64,000 nucleotides of DNA from Phymatolithon calcareum (GCA_977006965.1 OZ345378.1:1798001-1862000); one strand, 5' to 3'; positions 1 through 13,057 are shown, counted from the stretch's first letter. Numbers and translations are program-made. Notes: generated from the letters alone by a model not told the origin.

Positions 1-2433
1 AGCACAAGACTGTTCACAGGCCCTCACGTCCATCTCAATCAATCGGCTCAGGATAGATATTATTGACCCCTATTTGTAACCCTTGAAGCCTCATGCTAGA
101 GGGTCCTTTCCATAAAATCGAAAACATGACCTGTCCCCCCTTTCTCTCTCCATCAAGGAATGAGTGTTGTGGGTCTTCAAAAAGAAGCAGTAAATATTCC
201 TAACCCTAGTCAATGAGTGTATTAAGTGTACGCGATATGTGGACTTGTCCAAGAAAGTGCATGGTGCAGGTCCATAGCCATTCATATTCACTGCGTTTGT
301 CAATTCAGCGTCTTCTCAAGCCTCTCGGCTCTGTTTTGCAATCATGCTGAACTCCAGCATCATTGTGCAACTATGCTAAACAGATACCACAAGATAGCAG
401 CGCCAGCTCTTGTGAATTCACTCCATGCACGTAGGTGTCTGCAAATTTGTGTCTCCCCACCCGGAGCCGTACGACATGAGTTGCATTCGCCCGTTATTTA
501 CGGCATATGCGCAGAATTGGCGCAAATACGAGAAAGTTGTCTCGATAAGCAGATTGACTGCCAGTCCTTAGCAAGAGTAGGTCCTAAAAACGGTAGAGGA
601 ATTATGTAGGGAGAAACCACTTCAAGTACTCAACTTCGTGAACAATGAGGGGTTGCTTGACAACTCCAGGTGTTAACTTTAGTTAACGTCTTCTGCAATA
701 AAGAAAGAAAGAAAGGAATGGTCCTCTGAATGCCGCTAGTATGCGACTTGGATCGCGGCATTCAGTTGTTGCCCCTCCTTGTTGTGCAGCACTGAGGGGC
801 GTGACGGTAAGGAATCACAGACAACTGTCCATTGCACATAGTCATGTCGATCAGCCGTTGCCAATCGATGTAATGAATAGATCGTAGTTTCTCTGCTTAT
901 GGACATTTAGAGTGCAACTTAGTCGTACAATATAGAGACGCAATGCGTGAAAATTTATTATCGTAGACGAGGACGTTGCATTGTTGAAGTGAAGAAATTA
1001 TGAGCTGCTGGCGATGGCATAGGTGCACGATAGTACCTTCCAACGTGAAGGTCGCTCTCGCTGGAAAACCGGACAGGTCGATGCAGTACGATTCAACAAG
1101 GAGGAATGACAGTGTTGACATAGGGAAGGTTTTTTAGCGCAATAAATTTGAAAATTTTAGTTGGATGTGTGCTTACAGCTAGCGTACAACAGTATAATAC
1201 AGAACAAAAAACTGGTATTTCTAAGGTGCGATGGTAGTAGCTTAAAAGAAGACGAAGAAATAGTTTTATTTCAGTTCCAACCATGGCTGACGTCGTTTTC
1301 TAGAAGGCGAAAAGCTGCTGTATAATGAGAAAATAGAAACGATCAACAGTTAATCTTTTTTATTTTCTTTGCACAAAGGATGCAACGGCAGACAAACAGA
1401 GCCGATGCGCTAGTTGATAGCTGGAAAATCGGGACAAGAGGCAATTTTCTTCAGAGGTCGAGAATGCACAAAAAATATAATGAAAGCTCAGAAATGCACA
1501 AGATAGGCAACAAGTTCATTTTTTAACGACCGTCCTGGATGGGATTATTTTTAGACAAATGAAAAAATGGGAAACACAGTACGGCAGCTCCGAACAGTGT
1601 GCTGTATGCCGCAGTAGCAGTCCAGCAGAAGCTGAGGGGCTCATTTTTGGTGGTGGAAATAGTTCACGCTCAAGCAGGATGGGGTATGTATCATACAGTA
1701 TACAGCACTGCGTGATCGAAATTCGTGGGGAGTCGAATTGAAGGCCACGATGCGGGGTGCGAAGTTGAGGAGACGAAACGAATGCGGAGGTCTATATGAA
1801 GAATATTCGATTCGGGTTTACACGTAGAGGATAGTATTATTTTCTGTTCGATGAACCAAAGACGAGGGAATAACAATGATGGTTGGTTGGTTGGTCACTA
1901 CCCAACCATTATTCCTTCCTGCTTGTTTGACGGACAAGTAGTCTATTTTTTATGACCACTATTCTGTCCTGTTTTCACAGTATGACAGACACACAGTTTA
2001 TTTTTTTGTCATCACTGGCAGGACACAATGCTTGCCCCGCCGTCGAACGAAAGGGGCATTTGTGCATCGATTTTTGAGGTCCTGGGAGCAAGGATGTAAT
2101 GCAGCCGTGGCGTGTAGATGGTGCGCACGAAGCACCAGAAAGGTCGATTAGTGTCTATTGTTGCTGGTTGTGGCTCAGCGAGTGTCGCGGTGCTTTTGGA
2201 GCAGTCAGAGTTGATTGAAACTCGCCGTGTTGAACAAACTGTAGTGATAAATGACGACTGTTATCTCAGACATGACAGGACTTGAGGTGGTCCAGATAAA
2301 TTTAGCACATCGGCCCAAAGGAGGCGCAGTTTGGGCAAATGCTGCTGATGAAGCTTCTTCTCCGTGCAATCTCTCTATGGACATGCTCTCGAGGCCCGGA
2401 GATGTACATTACGGGGTTTGGCTGAGAGTGAGC

Positions 2434-2455
2434 GACTGACTGACTGACTGACTGA
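2434..2455. repeat. (GACT)n microsatellite
   Basis: Five perfect tandem copies of GACT followed by GA. A simple tetranucleotide repeat in non-coding sequence. Confidence 0.9.
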
Positions 2456-4206
2456 TTTTAACTGGTGCTCTATATAACTGCACTACAGAAAATGCAAATA
2501 ACATCTGTCTTTCGCTCATCCTCCAGAAAATGACTTGACGGTTGGGACAATCGTGCGTGCATAGCAGGGTCATCTTGTCCCGAGAACAACAACTTGGCAC
2601 ACGGGCACGGACAGTGGTTTTACGAACATGCGCTGCGCAGCAGACGGCATTGTGAGAGCTCGTCATGGCTATGATGGCCACATTGAAAAGTGGAGCGAAA
2701 TTGGCAAACGCAGCTCGTTGTCGAAATGTGGATATTCCCTGAACAAAATAATGAAGACATGTACGCATCATGCGTCATGCCCCCTGTGTCGTGGGAGGGC
2801 TGGGAATGCAAGTCAACAACGCACGCGGAGGACATATTCTGTACAGTAGCTTACCAAAATGAAACATCGACTTGGAAAAGATTGCAATTGAAATCATTTC
2901 TGAAATTTTCACATCTCTGGAAGCCTAAAACGGTTATAATGAAGCCAAACCGACGTCCAGTTTTCGTCATTTGCAAGCCGGCAATTGATGAGCACCCCAA
3001 CTCACGAGCACGCCTGTCATTTTTTGATGACGTGTCGCTTTCCATAATTTTGTTATGAGCTGAACTTCTACACTCTGTTTTTGCACTCTCGTTCTTCTTT
3101 CGCGAATCTCTCTTTCGCCGTACATGGAGTGGAGGCATATCATTAGAGTCCGTATACCTCCACTGCCGACTGAAATCTTGCCATTCCTACAACCGTATCA
3201 GTGGCACCTCTGCTGTGGGTCCTCATTAGAAAGGAAGAAAGGATACAACGGAGTGCCCTACGATGCGCGGACTTCTTATTTTCAGCACTACTGATGCCCC
3301 GATCTTTGTGCCCAGCTCCCCTTCATAGAAAGATCATCTCTGACAACTGCATTGAAAAGTCGCGTTTCCCAGAGAAGGCCGTGTCGGACTCAGCGTCAGA
3401 GTATTTCTTTCTTTTCTGCATAATGCGTTGATTTAACGCCAGCAATTACCCTAGAGCAAGTTCTCGTTGTTCAAAAATTGGACTATCTCTACGGTTCTCT
3501 CCCTGCACAGAACTTTTTTGCCGCGCGCTCTTTCGATGAATCACCGTCCAAAGGCAAGCCGACCAGAAAAGTGTAGAACAGCCTCAGAGTCGCGTCTCCA
3601 TCTCATGAATTTTATTTTATCTGACCGCCATTATTGTAATACGCCGTAGATTTCGCGCACCGACAAAGAGGCTCGTTCTCTCCGCACACAGGCATGATCC
3701 TCGGCGTTTCACGAAAATAGACGTTGACGCGAATCCATCTGTAAAATGGGGACAATCATTCTTAGTATGCCCAAAGTGTGTAAGTCGACAGCTTTTTCAC
3801 TTGAACCTACTGTATTGTACATGCCCCCGTTTCTTCCGCCCAACTCAACGCATTCCATGCACAATCGCATCCGTAAGCCTGTGCGGATGAAGTGATCATG
3901 ATCTTGACGATCCTGAGGTGAAGGAGTGATGCTACTGTGACATGCTTGCATGCGATTTCACCGAAATATTCTACACGGCAAGTCGAAACTTCTCTCGCTT
4001 TATCAATCTCGGCAACTGCTCAACGTCACATGTGATCATGTGAAGATGATCTTGCGTGAGCGAAATCTCCTGGTTTCCTACAAACGTGAAAAACCCCAGT
4101 ACGGAGATCGCAGCAGCGAGATTTACCACACCGCTTTCCGCCTGATATTGCACACATAGTCACCACAGGCTGCAAATGCAACCGTCCTCTCTTGTTTTAC
4201 AAAGCT

Positions 4207-4230
4207 TACATCATGTAATCACATGATGTA
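4207..4230. repeat. Perfect 10-bp hairpin
   Basis: The arm TACATCATGT is followed by a 4-nt loop AATC and the exact reverse complement ACATGATGTA. It lies in non-coding sequence with no adjacent gene, and its function is unknown. Confidence 0.8.
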
Positions 4231-5940
4231 CAGTAGTGCACTCCGCTCCCGGAAGATATCTCTTCCATGCGACTTTTCCCTCACTCTCTGTCGACGCACC
4301 AGTGTACGCTCCAATGATATATTTTAGAATTCGAGCTGCCTCCTTATCTTTGCGTACATGTCCGGTGTTTGTAAAGATCATGGTCATGATCGAGTGCAGC
4401 GAACGAGTTTGTGCTGACCGCCGTGTCCCGTGCAAATTGTGATTGGCTGTCCCACCAAGGCCCGCGGTCCAATAAGTTTGCACGTAAGGACTGCAAATTT
4501 GCATCAACACTCCAGGCACCGATCTAGACGATGAGGAGCCACTATTGTACAGTACTTACTGGGATCTCATGGTCGACGAGATCGAATAATATCACACGTT
4601 TTCCCTGACAAAAATTTACGTTGCGGGAAGAGAGAGTTGGCCGAAAATTGGCGACACCGCGCCTGCTGCAGATGCCTGCCGCACGGCGTGTTCGCATTGT
4701 GCGGTCCAACAATTAACTCTGTGGCGTCGATTGAGCCGGATCGGCGTGCCGCGGGTCGTGCAACCCCGCGACATGGCATTGAGGGCCCGCATTCCCGCTC
4801 ACACTGTGTGGCCGGCGCGTCGACAGGTAGGGAATGGTTCGTTTTGCAGTCGCCGTTCGACGCGTCATCATCATCATCGTGATCGCACACAAGGAAAAAG
4901 GCTCTCTCTGACAGTGTGGCATCCCATGCTGGCGCTCCTATGCCGTACACATAACGGCATCATGTCTTTTTGTGCATTTCACGGGATCTGTCGGAAAACG
5001 CTGTTCTTGTCCAGCGATCTGATCGGAAGCCTTTCGCTTTCATGGGGTAAGGTGTTCGCTGCGAATTCGAACACCGCTCTGCATCGACGGACGGAGTGTG
5101 TTGCATCGGCTTGAACAGAATTTTTGAAACAGAGACAGGGCAGCGACAATTGCGCTCCTCTGGAGCTGCGTGGGTGTTGCGTGCTTTTTCTACTCTCACC
5201 TCCGCTCGCGCTCGCTGTTCACACTGGAACCATCTTAGTTCTACGGCATGGCAGTAATCTCGCTTACGAGGCGACAGTGCTCCTTAATGCCTCTCTACTG
5301 CATCGTTGCCGATCACCCAAATGCCCTGACAACCCACCGACAATAGTTCGATCCTTCAACGACCAAGCTGGACGGTTCAGTGCACCGGTGCCATAACATA
5401 CTGTACGATAGAAGCCAAGGCCTTGAAGACATGCAGTATGATACACCCCTCAGCGGAAAAGGGAAAATGAATGAATATTGAATGATATATGCTGTTACAC
5501 TCTCCAGTGCTACAGCGATATCATAAGTCGTATATTTGTCCCAATAGATAGATTGCGATTCCCACTCCCCTCATTTGTCTGACGCTCCATCAGCTGGGGC
5601 AACCACCAAGCAAAATTCAACACGCCACCAAAGCAACACCAGTGTTTACACAGTAAACCGCCGCTTCCCACATGTGCTTCAAGCGCCGTGTGATCTCAGA
5701 CTTACTCACACGGCCATTTGCCCGCTTTACCAATCAGCAACTGGCACCTCCCACGGTGCCCAATATGGACTTACTGATCCATATTTTATCGCAATGGTTT
5801 ATTCCACCAACATATCTTTACTGTAGAGTATGATATAAAGGCAATGTCCCTTCCAATAATTTACCCTACACGCAACTCCCGTCATACCAACACGCTTCCC
5901 ACGCCTCACCCCCGGCACGGCCCGTGTCCCCGCCGGCCGC

Positions 5941-7032
5941 ATGCTGTGTTCCACCCCGCGCCCCTTAGCCTCCATCACCACAACTGCCCTTAAATCCCGC
6001 CACCACCATCCCCCTTCCCGAACAACCCCTTCCAAAATCCCTTCCCGAACAACGCCCGCCATGGACGGGCTGCACACCTCTGAGTTCGCCCTGGTCCTCC
6101 GCGACTCGCTCAGTTCGACTCCGAGAAGACTATCTGTCTGCGCACCACTGTCTGCACCCCCTCCGCGCAAGAAGCCTCGTCTACCAGCTGTGGAACCGCA
6201 TCCCTCATCTGCACCGTCGGTACCTCCGACGCTCCCATCTCGGCGCGAGCATGCCTTCGGACCTCCTCCGCCGACACTCGTTATGCCGTCACACATGAGG
6301 GGTATTGACAATCTGCGCTATCCAACATTCTCCAATTCGAGTACGGATTCTGCGCCTGCCGGAAGTCCCACCTCTGTCAAGTCACATCCGCTCTCCGCAT
6401 CCACATCGCCGTACTCTCCGCACCGTTTTCGTGCACCTCCGCCAATGTTCAAGCAGCAGCCACTCGTGCAGTCGCTAGATGTTCTAGCCACAGTCAGTGC
6501 GGAGCAACACGTGAAGCTTCCGAGTCTGCCGAACATGCCACCGCTAACGGGGCAGCAGCAGCCCACATCGACGCTGTTGCAAGTGCCGACAACGCCAGTT
6601 ACACCGCCGCCGGAGTCGCATTTCCGCGCCGTGTTACATGCGCCGAACGGCACACGAGTCACACTTCCCTCTCCTACATCTCCGTCGAAGGCAATTGCAT
6701 CGATGAGTAAGACACGTCGTGTTAACGGGAAGGGACGGGGGATAGGCAAGACGACTCGTACAAAGTCTTTTTCATGTCAGCAGTGCTCTTCGGCGTTCAC
6801 GGAAAGGTTTAATTTGAACAAGCATGTTCGTGCAGTGCATGAACGAAGACGCCCGTTTGAATGTGCGACATGTCATGCACGCTTCCAGCAACGTGATCAC
6901 ATGCAGAAGCATGAGATTTGTGTGCACAAGAAACTGAGGCAGTTTTCGTGTTCGACGTGTGGGGCGTCGTTTGGGTGGAGAGGAGTTTTGAAGAAACACC
7001 GTAAAAGTGTGCACCATATTGTGGACCCTTGA
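5941..7032 (+). CDS. C2H2 zinc-finger protein, three fingers
   Basis: A 363-residue intronless protein, probably a nuclear DNA-binding transcription regulator. The first 275 or so residues are rich in Pro, Ser and Thr and look disordered. A basic stretch (KTRRVNGKGRGIGKTTRTK) precedes the fingers and could act as a nuclear localisation signal. Three adjacent C2H2 fingers of the form C-x2-C-x12-H-x4-H run from about Cys279 to the C-terminus (starting FSCQQC, FECATC and FSCSTC). The linkers between fingers are 7 to 8 residues long, near the classical TGEKP spacing but not of that sequence. The ATG at 5941 is the first of the frame; a second in-frame ATG at 6061 would remove 40 low-complexity residues. 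The finger region is firm. The DNA target and the regulated genes cannot be read from sequence, and no orthologue name is justified. Confidence 0.85.
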   Translation: MLCSTPRPLASITTTALKSRHHHPPSRTTPSKIPSRTTPAMDGLHTSEFALVLRDSLSSTPRRLSVCAPLSAPPPRKKPRLPAVEPHPSSAPSVPPTLPSRREHAFGPPPPTLVMPSHMRGIDNLRYPTFSNSSTDSAPAGSPTSVKSHPLSASTSPYSPHRFRAPPPMFKQQPLVQSLDVLATVSAEQHVKLPSLPNMPPLTGQQQPTSTLLQVPTTPVTPPPESHFRAVLHAPNGTRVTLPSPTSPSKAIASMSKTRRVNGKGRGIGKTTRTKSFSCQQCSSAFTERFNLNKHVRAVHERRRPFECATCHARFQQRDHMQKHEICVHKKLRQFSCSTCGASFGWRGVLKKHRKSVHHIVDP

Positions 7033-8357
7033 ACAAGGGTTGAAATCGTTTTGCTTGGACGGCTTGGGACCGTGATCGCTTACTTTTTGCTTGCTTGTGC
7101 GGCTTGTTGCTAGGTGGAAGGACGAATGCATTTTGGGACCCGTCTGACTTAAGGAACAGCTTTGTGCTGCAGATGCAGCCTACGTTTACTGCTTAGGACT
7201 TGCATGAGAATAATACATACATGGGCCGAAATGGCCCCGCCGATTGACTGTGCGATGCAGGATGGATGCGTCTTTGCTATTGGCGCTTGTACATTATGCG
7301 TATCGCATTATTAAGTAGGTTTAAATTAAAGACAACAGCTTGCGAAACGAACATTATGCGCTGCCAGTTGATGAGAAAGACAGCAAAGGAGGATAAAACT
7401 GAAGAGCTTGGCAAACAAAGTAAGCAAATAGACGCAGTGGCCAGGGGTAAAACGTTTTAGTACTGTAGTGCACGAAGGTTCGGAAAACAAGTCTAGCGGC
7501 TTTCGGTACGGGGCATATATGATCGTAACGAAATGGGGGGGCGGGAATGGGTAGAGATATGTTTACGTGATGAAGGAGCAGGAATTATACCGACAGAAAC
7601 CTTTCCTTTCACCTCTACGAACATAGTGTGGTACGATTGGTGCACCCTCTAGGTCACCTCCCTGAGCACGATCCTGTTGGGGTTTGGGATTATAGAAGAC
7701 AGACAGCACTTTGTTTTTGCACTGCAGGAAAACACAGCGCGTGTTGGGAGGTGCTGTCTACAAACTGAAAATTACCCTAATTGAAGAACATCACAATACT
7801 GTACTGATGCAGAAAAAGAGAGGCATTCCCCGGGAGATACGCCTACTCACGACACTCGGGATGCAAAAGTTGGCACGATACACATTTCTAATGTGTCATA
7901 ACCAGAATCTGTATATACGGCCGATCGTTGGAGAAGTCGAACAAAAGATCGCGCACGAGATCTGCAATACGAGTGAGTGGGTCGCGGTACATAAATTTAT
8001 CTCAAATTCAACATTTGCTCGGCTCCTACAATGCACGGATGCGTGCGCTGTACGCGTTCTGACTGTTAAATATGAAACATGATTTGGAGTAAATACCTGG
8101 ACCAGAAGGCCCGATGCGGGACACGGAGCCACGATACGGTAGCTTTGTTGTGGGCCCTGCGCTAATATGCACCCAGAGATCGCAGACTCGATACGCGTAG
8201 TATTACACTTCCAGATGCATGCACGTCGCGTCTCAGCGTGCGCGCTCAACTGGAGACAAGCTCAGCCGCACAACGCACACACAGAAGCCGCTTCGTTTGC
8301 TTCTCATTCCGAAGATGGAATGCAGAACGGGTGGGGAGCGATCGATAGAGGTCCACA

Positions 8358-8399
8358 GTGATTTAGATAAATCACTACTTATCTCGAAACTCGAGATAA
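8358..8399. repeat. Two adjacent perfect hairpins
   Basis: The first hairpin, 8358-8375, has arms GTGATTTA and TAAATCAC around GA. The second, 8379-8399, has arms TTATCTCGA and TCGAGATAA around AAC. They are 3 bp apart, both fully paired, and in non-coding sequence. Confidence 0.8.
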
Positions 8400-8748
8400 A
8401 ATAGTTGCCCCGTCTGCCCTACGCGGACCGGGTAAATACTGTATAAGCCCATCGTCCACGCTTGAAGAATTCCAAGCTAGTTTTCAGCATGCGTCGCCAA
8501 GCGCCGAGGCGGTTGTGCGCCTGACGGAAAAGGTTGAGTGCACGAAGCTAGACAAATTCTAGACATTTGCGAAACTCCACCTTAAATGGAAACCCGAGTG
8601 TTCCACAGCGGAAAATTATGTTACACTTCATTGCCTACCGTTTCCGGTGTCCTCTTTTCGCGGCACACATGTTGACTGACATCAGCAATTCAACTTGAAC
8701 TGGACAGTCCAAATCTTGGTTTACATTTGGAAATGCCGCAGGTCACAT

Positions 8749-8768
8749 CGCGTATATCTTTATACGCG
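8749..8768. repeat. Perfect 8-bp hairpin
   Basis: Arms CGCGTATA and TATACGCG flank the loop TCTT. It lies in non-coding sequence 350 bp downstream of the tandem hairpins at 8358-8399. Confidence 0.75.
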
Positions 8769-10518
8769 CGTGCTTGAAGAGAAATTTTTTTCTCTCGGTA
8801 ATCAGGTTTTTGCCCCCCAAACACGGCATCGTTAGTAAAGTGCCCCATCCTTCTGTCCAGAGGCATTGAAAGAAAAATTTACAAAATTATGTTGGAGGGC
8901 GTGGCGCAAGAGAGGTGCTATCTTCTTCCTTCGCTGCAGTTCTGCATGGCGCGCGAATACACGTAGGCAAGTAAGTGTTTGCCGGTGAATACATTCCTCC
9001 TTTACTGCGCCATAGTCGAGATGATTCCGGGCGGAAATTTGTCCTCTGAGTTCAGGAACGCAGCTGACACATTCCTCGTTGACAGTCTTTACAGAGGTCA
9101 TTGTCGAAAAACGAAGGCTTCAAGTGTATTGCTCGCTGTGTTAGTCCATACTGTACCTGACATTGGCATGCATCTTTGGGGTTTAGTGATGGAGCACAGT
9201 TGCTCGAACGATATCGCGATCCATTTTACTATGTTTTACATATTGTGTGTAAGCATCCGGGCGGCATCCGTCAAAATTTTCCTCCGCTTCCGACCGTCCT
9301 GTGTTGACATAGTGTACACACGCTGGCCAGAGATACGTACGAGGCATAATGAGTGCTTCATAGATTCAAGTGTCATGATTGCTGCCGCATGGTAGTCAGA
9401 GAATGTTGCCATTGTGAGGAAGACATTTGTAAGTGAAGGGCAATAATATTAATCTACTATGTGCTCCAGGGCCTACTCCGTCGATATGCGTTCAGATTCT
9501 ATATGATAGAGTTTTCGGATTCAAACGAGAGATAATGTTAGTGTAACCATTGTGTTGAAGGGCAAAACTTTTTGCTGAAGTTGCCCTGTGCGCACGGAAA
9601 TAGCATAGGACAAAATGCTGTTCACGCCCTCTTCAAAGGGGCCAAGTAAGATCGATCGATCGATTGCATCCGACAGTGCTGCATAATGAGGGTGGAAATG
9701 TGGACGAAAGGCCGACGTGGGCGGCAATAAATCAGAACTACAGCACGTTGTGATGGAGGTGTTACAGCACTTGTTGCAACACTTGCTGGCCTTGGGAGGT
9801 TGTGCTCGACGGTCGAAGGCTGCACGGAAAATGCATCGTTACGAAATTCGATGACGTCGCTGAATGTGTATGTATCGGACTGCTGCAGTGTCGTTTGGGA
9901 ATTTCCTGCAAATGCTGATAATTCCCGGACAGCGTTGTGAGGTGCCACGTTCACTGTAGGACGAGGATGACACGGGAAAAATCTCGATATTATACACGCT
10001 ACAGTACAGTAAGGGTAGTATCTTTGGTAATGGACAGTAGGCCGTTCACAGAAAAACAGTTTCTAGTCTCGTTCCTTTCGAATGCTTTTCTTTCCCCACC
10101 GCTATTGGGGATAACTCTCTTGGAGTAGAAACGGCACACACTGCGATAAGCAACAATTCATTATTAGTAATTTGTGGGCAGTAGGGAGGGAATCAGGCGT
10201 ATCAATGCATTGATATTTGAAGTGGAAGGAGGCCTATTGGCACACAATAGTGTTGATCGATGACTGGGAAAGCAAGGATACTGCAATTGATTTAAATTCC
10301 GTTGAAGCAATCATAGGACAGTCCACAGGAACGATTGAATTGTAAATACTGTAGTTTTGAGCACAGAAGCAAGTCGGTTATGTCTCTACCTGTTCTCGAG
10401 CTCACAGCGAGTGGGCTCATTCCCGAACAATTCTCATACAGTAGCATCTGAGTTGGAAATAAGCATGACAAGCGTTCTGGGCCGCAAAATCAATTCAGTT
10501 GTACAAGCGGTATACAGC

Positions 10519-10709
10519 GGAAAGTGCACTGCAACTGGCTTTCATGGCAGGGGAAAGTCAATTCAGTAAATCAATCAGTTTAGTACAGTAAGGAAAGTAC
10601 ACTGCGTCAAGAAGATTTGGCTCATAACGCTGTAGGATCAGTTTCTAGAGGAAAGTGCACTGCGCCACGACGACTGGCTCGGAACTGTCTGCCGAGGAAG
10701 GTGCTCTAC
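10519..10709 (+). repeat. Irregular tandem motif array
   Basis: Four related 14-mers of the type GGAAAGTGCACTGC occur at 10519, 10592, 10650 and 10696. The last is degenerate. The first three are followed by Gly/Ala-like CTGGCT or TTGGCT sequence. Spacing is uneven (73, 58 and 46 bp), so this is either a decayed minisatellite or repeated regulatory sites. Confidence 0.45.
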
Positions 10710-12660
10710 GGCAAAGACTTCAGCAATGGACGATTTAAGAAAAAGATTCACGAAATCGGTTTAGAGGCTTCAAATACAGCCAACTTTTGATAGTGTTACG
10801 CGGAAGGTAACGATATCAAGCATTGATCTGTTAGGATTTAGCACTACTACAGTCCTCACTGTGTGCTCATTTATTTGCATTCCCAAATCAAGCGCTACAT
10901 GCCCTCCATTCCAGCATTCACAACTTTAGCAATTCAGTGTCGTGGAAAAGAGCTGAAGGGAAGCAATTTTTTTTCGAAACCTTCTGCTATTGGCGTGCAT
11001 GTTTTCCCTTCTCGCACGAAGCGGCTAATCTGTACAGTAGGTTTTCTCCAAAACTGTAGCTCAATGGTTGCATTCAACTCAGTGAAAAGGACATTTGCAT
11101 ATATCAGTCACTGTCTTCTTGTATTTCCAAGCCCTTTATGGGTACCGCATACACTAGAAAGTGCAATGGTGAGAACATAAATATATCCTACGGAGAGAAT
11201 CACGTCCTCTGTCGTGGCGCACTCGTTGCCCGGAAAAAGTTATTCTTACGACTTCTCTATCGCCCGCTTATTCGACGTTCTCCGATTCTTGCAGCAATTC
11301 ATTTCACATCTACTAGATCAAACCCTGACTTGTGGCATTCAGTTCACCTTCTATCTGATTTTAAACTTAGGGGATACACAGCACATGGGATTCTCCATAT
11401 ATGGAGTCGAGCAGCATAAACCAACGCCTACAACGCGTAAGTTGCTGACGACCGCGCTACCCGTGCAACTCCCGTTAACACCGGTGCCTACGACCGACCC
11501 TTTTGACTCGATGAAGTGAGCCTCAAAGCACCTTACGTCCGTCCTCTTGCTGAGTCAAATGGCCGAGAATACCGTGACGTCGTCAATGTTAAAACTCCCT
11601 CTGCTACATGTGCATCCGCGCAGGCAGGCATCACCGTGGTAGAACCTCTTTAACTACAGCCGATGTCGCAGATGTTGCGGAAGCGGTTTGACGGTATGAC
11701 CATCCATATTTTTCTATCGATCAGATATCGATCCAGCTTTTACGATACTGGTTGCATTGATGTCGGCTGGGATATGAAGATGAGTCTCGCAACCTGGCAC
11801 GAACATGACCAAATGATAGGTACATTGATAGCTCAGAAGCTAGTACTGCTTCCGGGCCTTTCGACGAGAATTGTTAATATGGATGCTTTGGCTCTGGTTG
11901 CTCTTTCTCCCCCAGATGGTGAGGCTGCAATTACATTTTATACTGTTTCTACTACCATAGGTAGAAAGCAACTACCAGCTATGCTTGGAACATGCCCCTA
12001 GAGGTCAAAGTGTGCCTGGTAAATCTTGCACGCGACGAAATATCATGGAAGGAGAACGGCAAGCGTATGTGCTTGTGTCCAACGTAGACGCGTAAATTGT
12101 CTACAGGTAGTAGATTGGAGAATTAGACACGTTTTGGTTAAACAGGCATTGGTGTAAAATGTGCTGCGAAGAATCGTTGTTGCAGAACTTGGGATTTAGA
12201 CCGCATACATATGCCTAAGAAATAGCAGTAAGGGGATGTCAAAAAGTTCAAGGAATGCCGATTGCCAATCGGCCAAATTCGTGTCGCAAACATGAACCAC
12301 GAACAAAAAACGTTGAGTTCTGGAAGCATGAATAACTAAATTTGTTTTCGTACCATGAGAGTGCCGTCACCTACCAGGTAAATCGTTGAACTTAGAATAT
12401 CATCTATAACGGGAAGCCATAGATATGCGTCCAGGAACACCGACGATTTGATTCCCGAATATTCGAAAGTGGATGACCTCTCCTCTTGAACGGCAAAGCG
12501 TCCTAAGGACTATTGGATTTAGGGCACCTCCTCCACCAGGACCTTTTGACGGGCTCTATATCTGATTCTGAATCGTTGCATCGACTAGCTAGTCGGAAAA
12601 GCACACAAGTAGACCCTTTTCCACACGTTATCCCAGGTGTCATTGAACTCTGTGAAAAAC

Positions 12661-13049
12661 ATGATCTCGACCATTGCTTTTGAAGCCATGCATGAGAGGG
12701 CAACGCCCTTTGATTTATTTGAACACTCTGAATGATAGTATTTTTTGATTTGCCGGCCTTGATGGAACATTCCATCTCTTCATTTGTTAGCCGGAGATCT
12801 TCTATCCACCATTTATGATCGGAGCTTGACGAAAACGTTACATGAAATCAAAAACAGCAAGGATGATGTCCATGGCATAGACGGTGCTATCACCGTTTTG
12901 TTCAAGTCAATGTGCAACGTCCTCGTGAGCACTCCGGTTCCTTTTTTCATTCCTTATCTGCGCTCAGAGTTGAAAAGGAAAACTATCGGTAATATTGCTG
13001 TCGACAACAGTGTGACAGGACACAAAGCCTCTGTTGGACGAAATGGATG
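12661..13049 (+). pseudogene. DUF659/hAT-like transposase relic, left part
   Basis: Reading frames on the plus strand give a recognisable but frameshifted piece of a DUF659-type hAT transposase. One frame starts at 12661, a second covers 12735-12818, and the first frame resumes at about 12784 with LLSTIYDRSL, then FFIPYLRSELKR and NIAVDN. The pattern 'dLLs.iYdrsL...', followed by 'PFFI.YLRSELkRe..dNIA.D', is characteristic of the family. The hAT element at 13058 cuts the relic; the same protein resumes at 20969 on its far side. At least one frameshift and several stops make it non-functional. The family assignment is from motif memory and is moderately secure. Confidence 0.55.
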
Positions 13050-13057
13050 GTTTTAAG
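13050..13057. repeat. Left 8-bp target-site duplication of the hAT element
   Basis: GTTTTAAG directly abuts the terminal CAAAGC of the hAT element and is repeated exactly at 20886-20893, beyond its other end. Eight base pairs is the duplication length of the hAT superfamily. Confidence 0.9.

Larger units (their letters stand above)
1..5940. other. Intergenic region without recognisable genes
   Basis: I see no convincing gene in this 5.9-kb stretch. Open frames are short, occur on both strands and resemble no family I know. It contains a (GACT)n microsatellite, an imperfect hairpin near 1861-1915 built on GGTTGG/CCAACC, a perfect hairpin at 4207-4230, and six copies of the heptamer TACTGTA/TACAGTA. 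Promoter elements of the zinc-finger gene that starts at 5941 would lie at its right edge, but I recognise none. Confidence 0.6.
7033..12660. other. Intergenic region with hairpins and motif clusters
   Basis: No recognisable gene in 5.6 kb. Frames reach at most about 140 codons, overlap on both strands and have no family-like composition. The stretch holds tandem perfect hairpins at 8358-8399, another at 8749-8768, a GATC tetramer run at 9650-9664, an irregular repeat of a GGAAAGTGCACTGC-like motif at 10519-10709, and about ten copies of TACTGTA/TACAGTA. Confidence 0.55.

Noticed and set aside
226-609. A 127-codon plus-strand frame near the left end
   Set aside because: No domain, irregular composition and overlap with open frames on the other strand; indistinguishable from chance.
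5799-6749. Minus-strand frames opposite the zinc-finger gene
   Set aside because: They are antisense shadows of GC-rich coding sequence; the plus frame carries three intact C2H2 fingers.
9650-9664. GATCGATCGATCGAT as a possible regulatory site
   Set aside because: A simple tetranucleotide run; no neighbouring gene or second copy to support a role.
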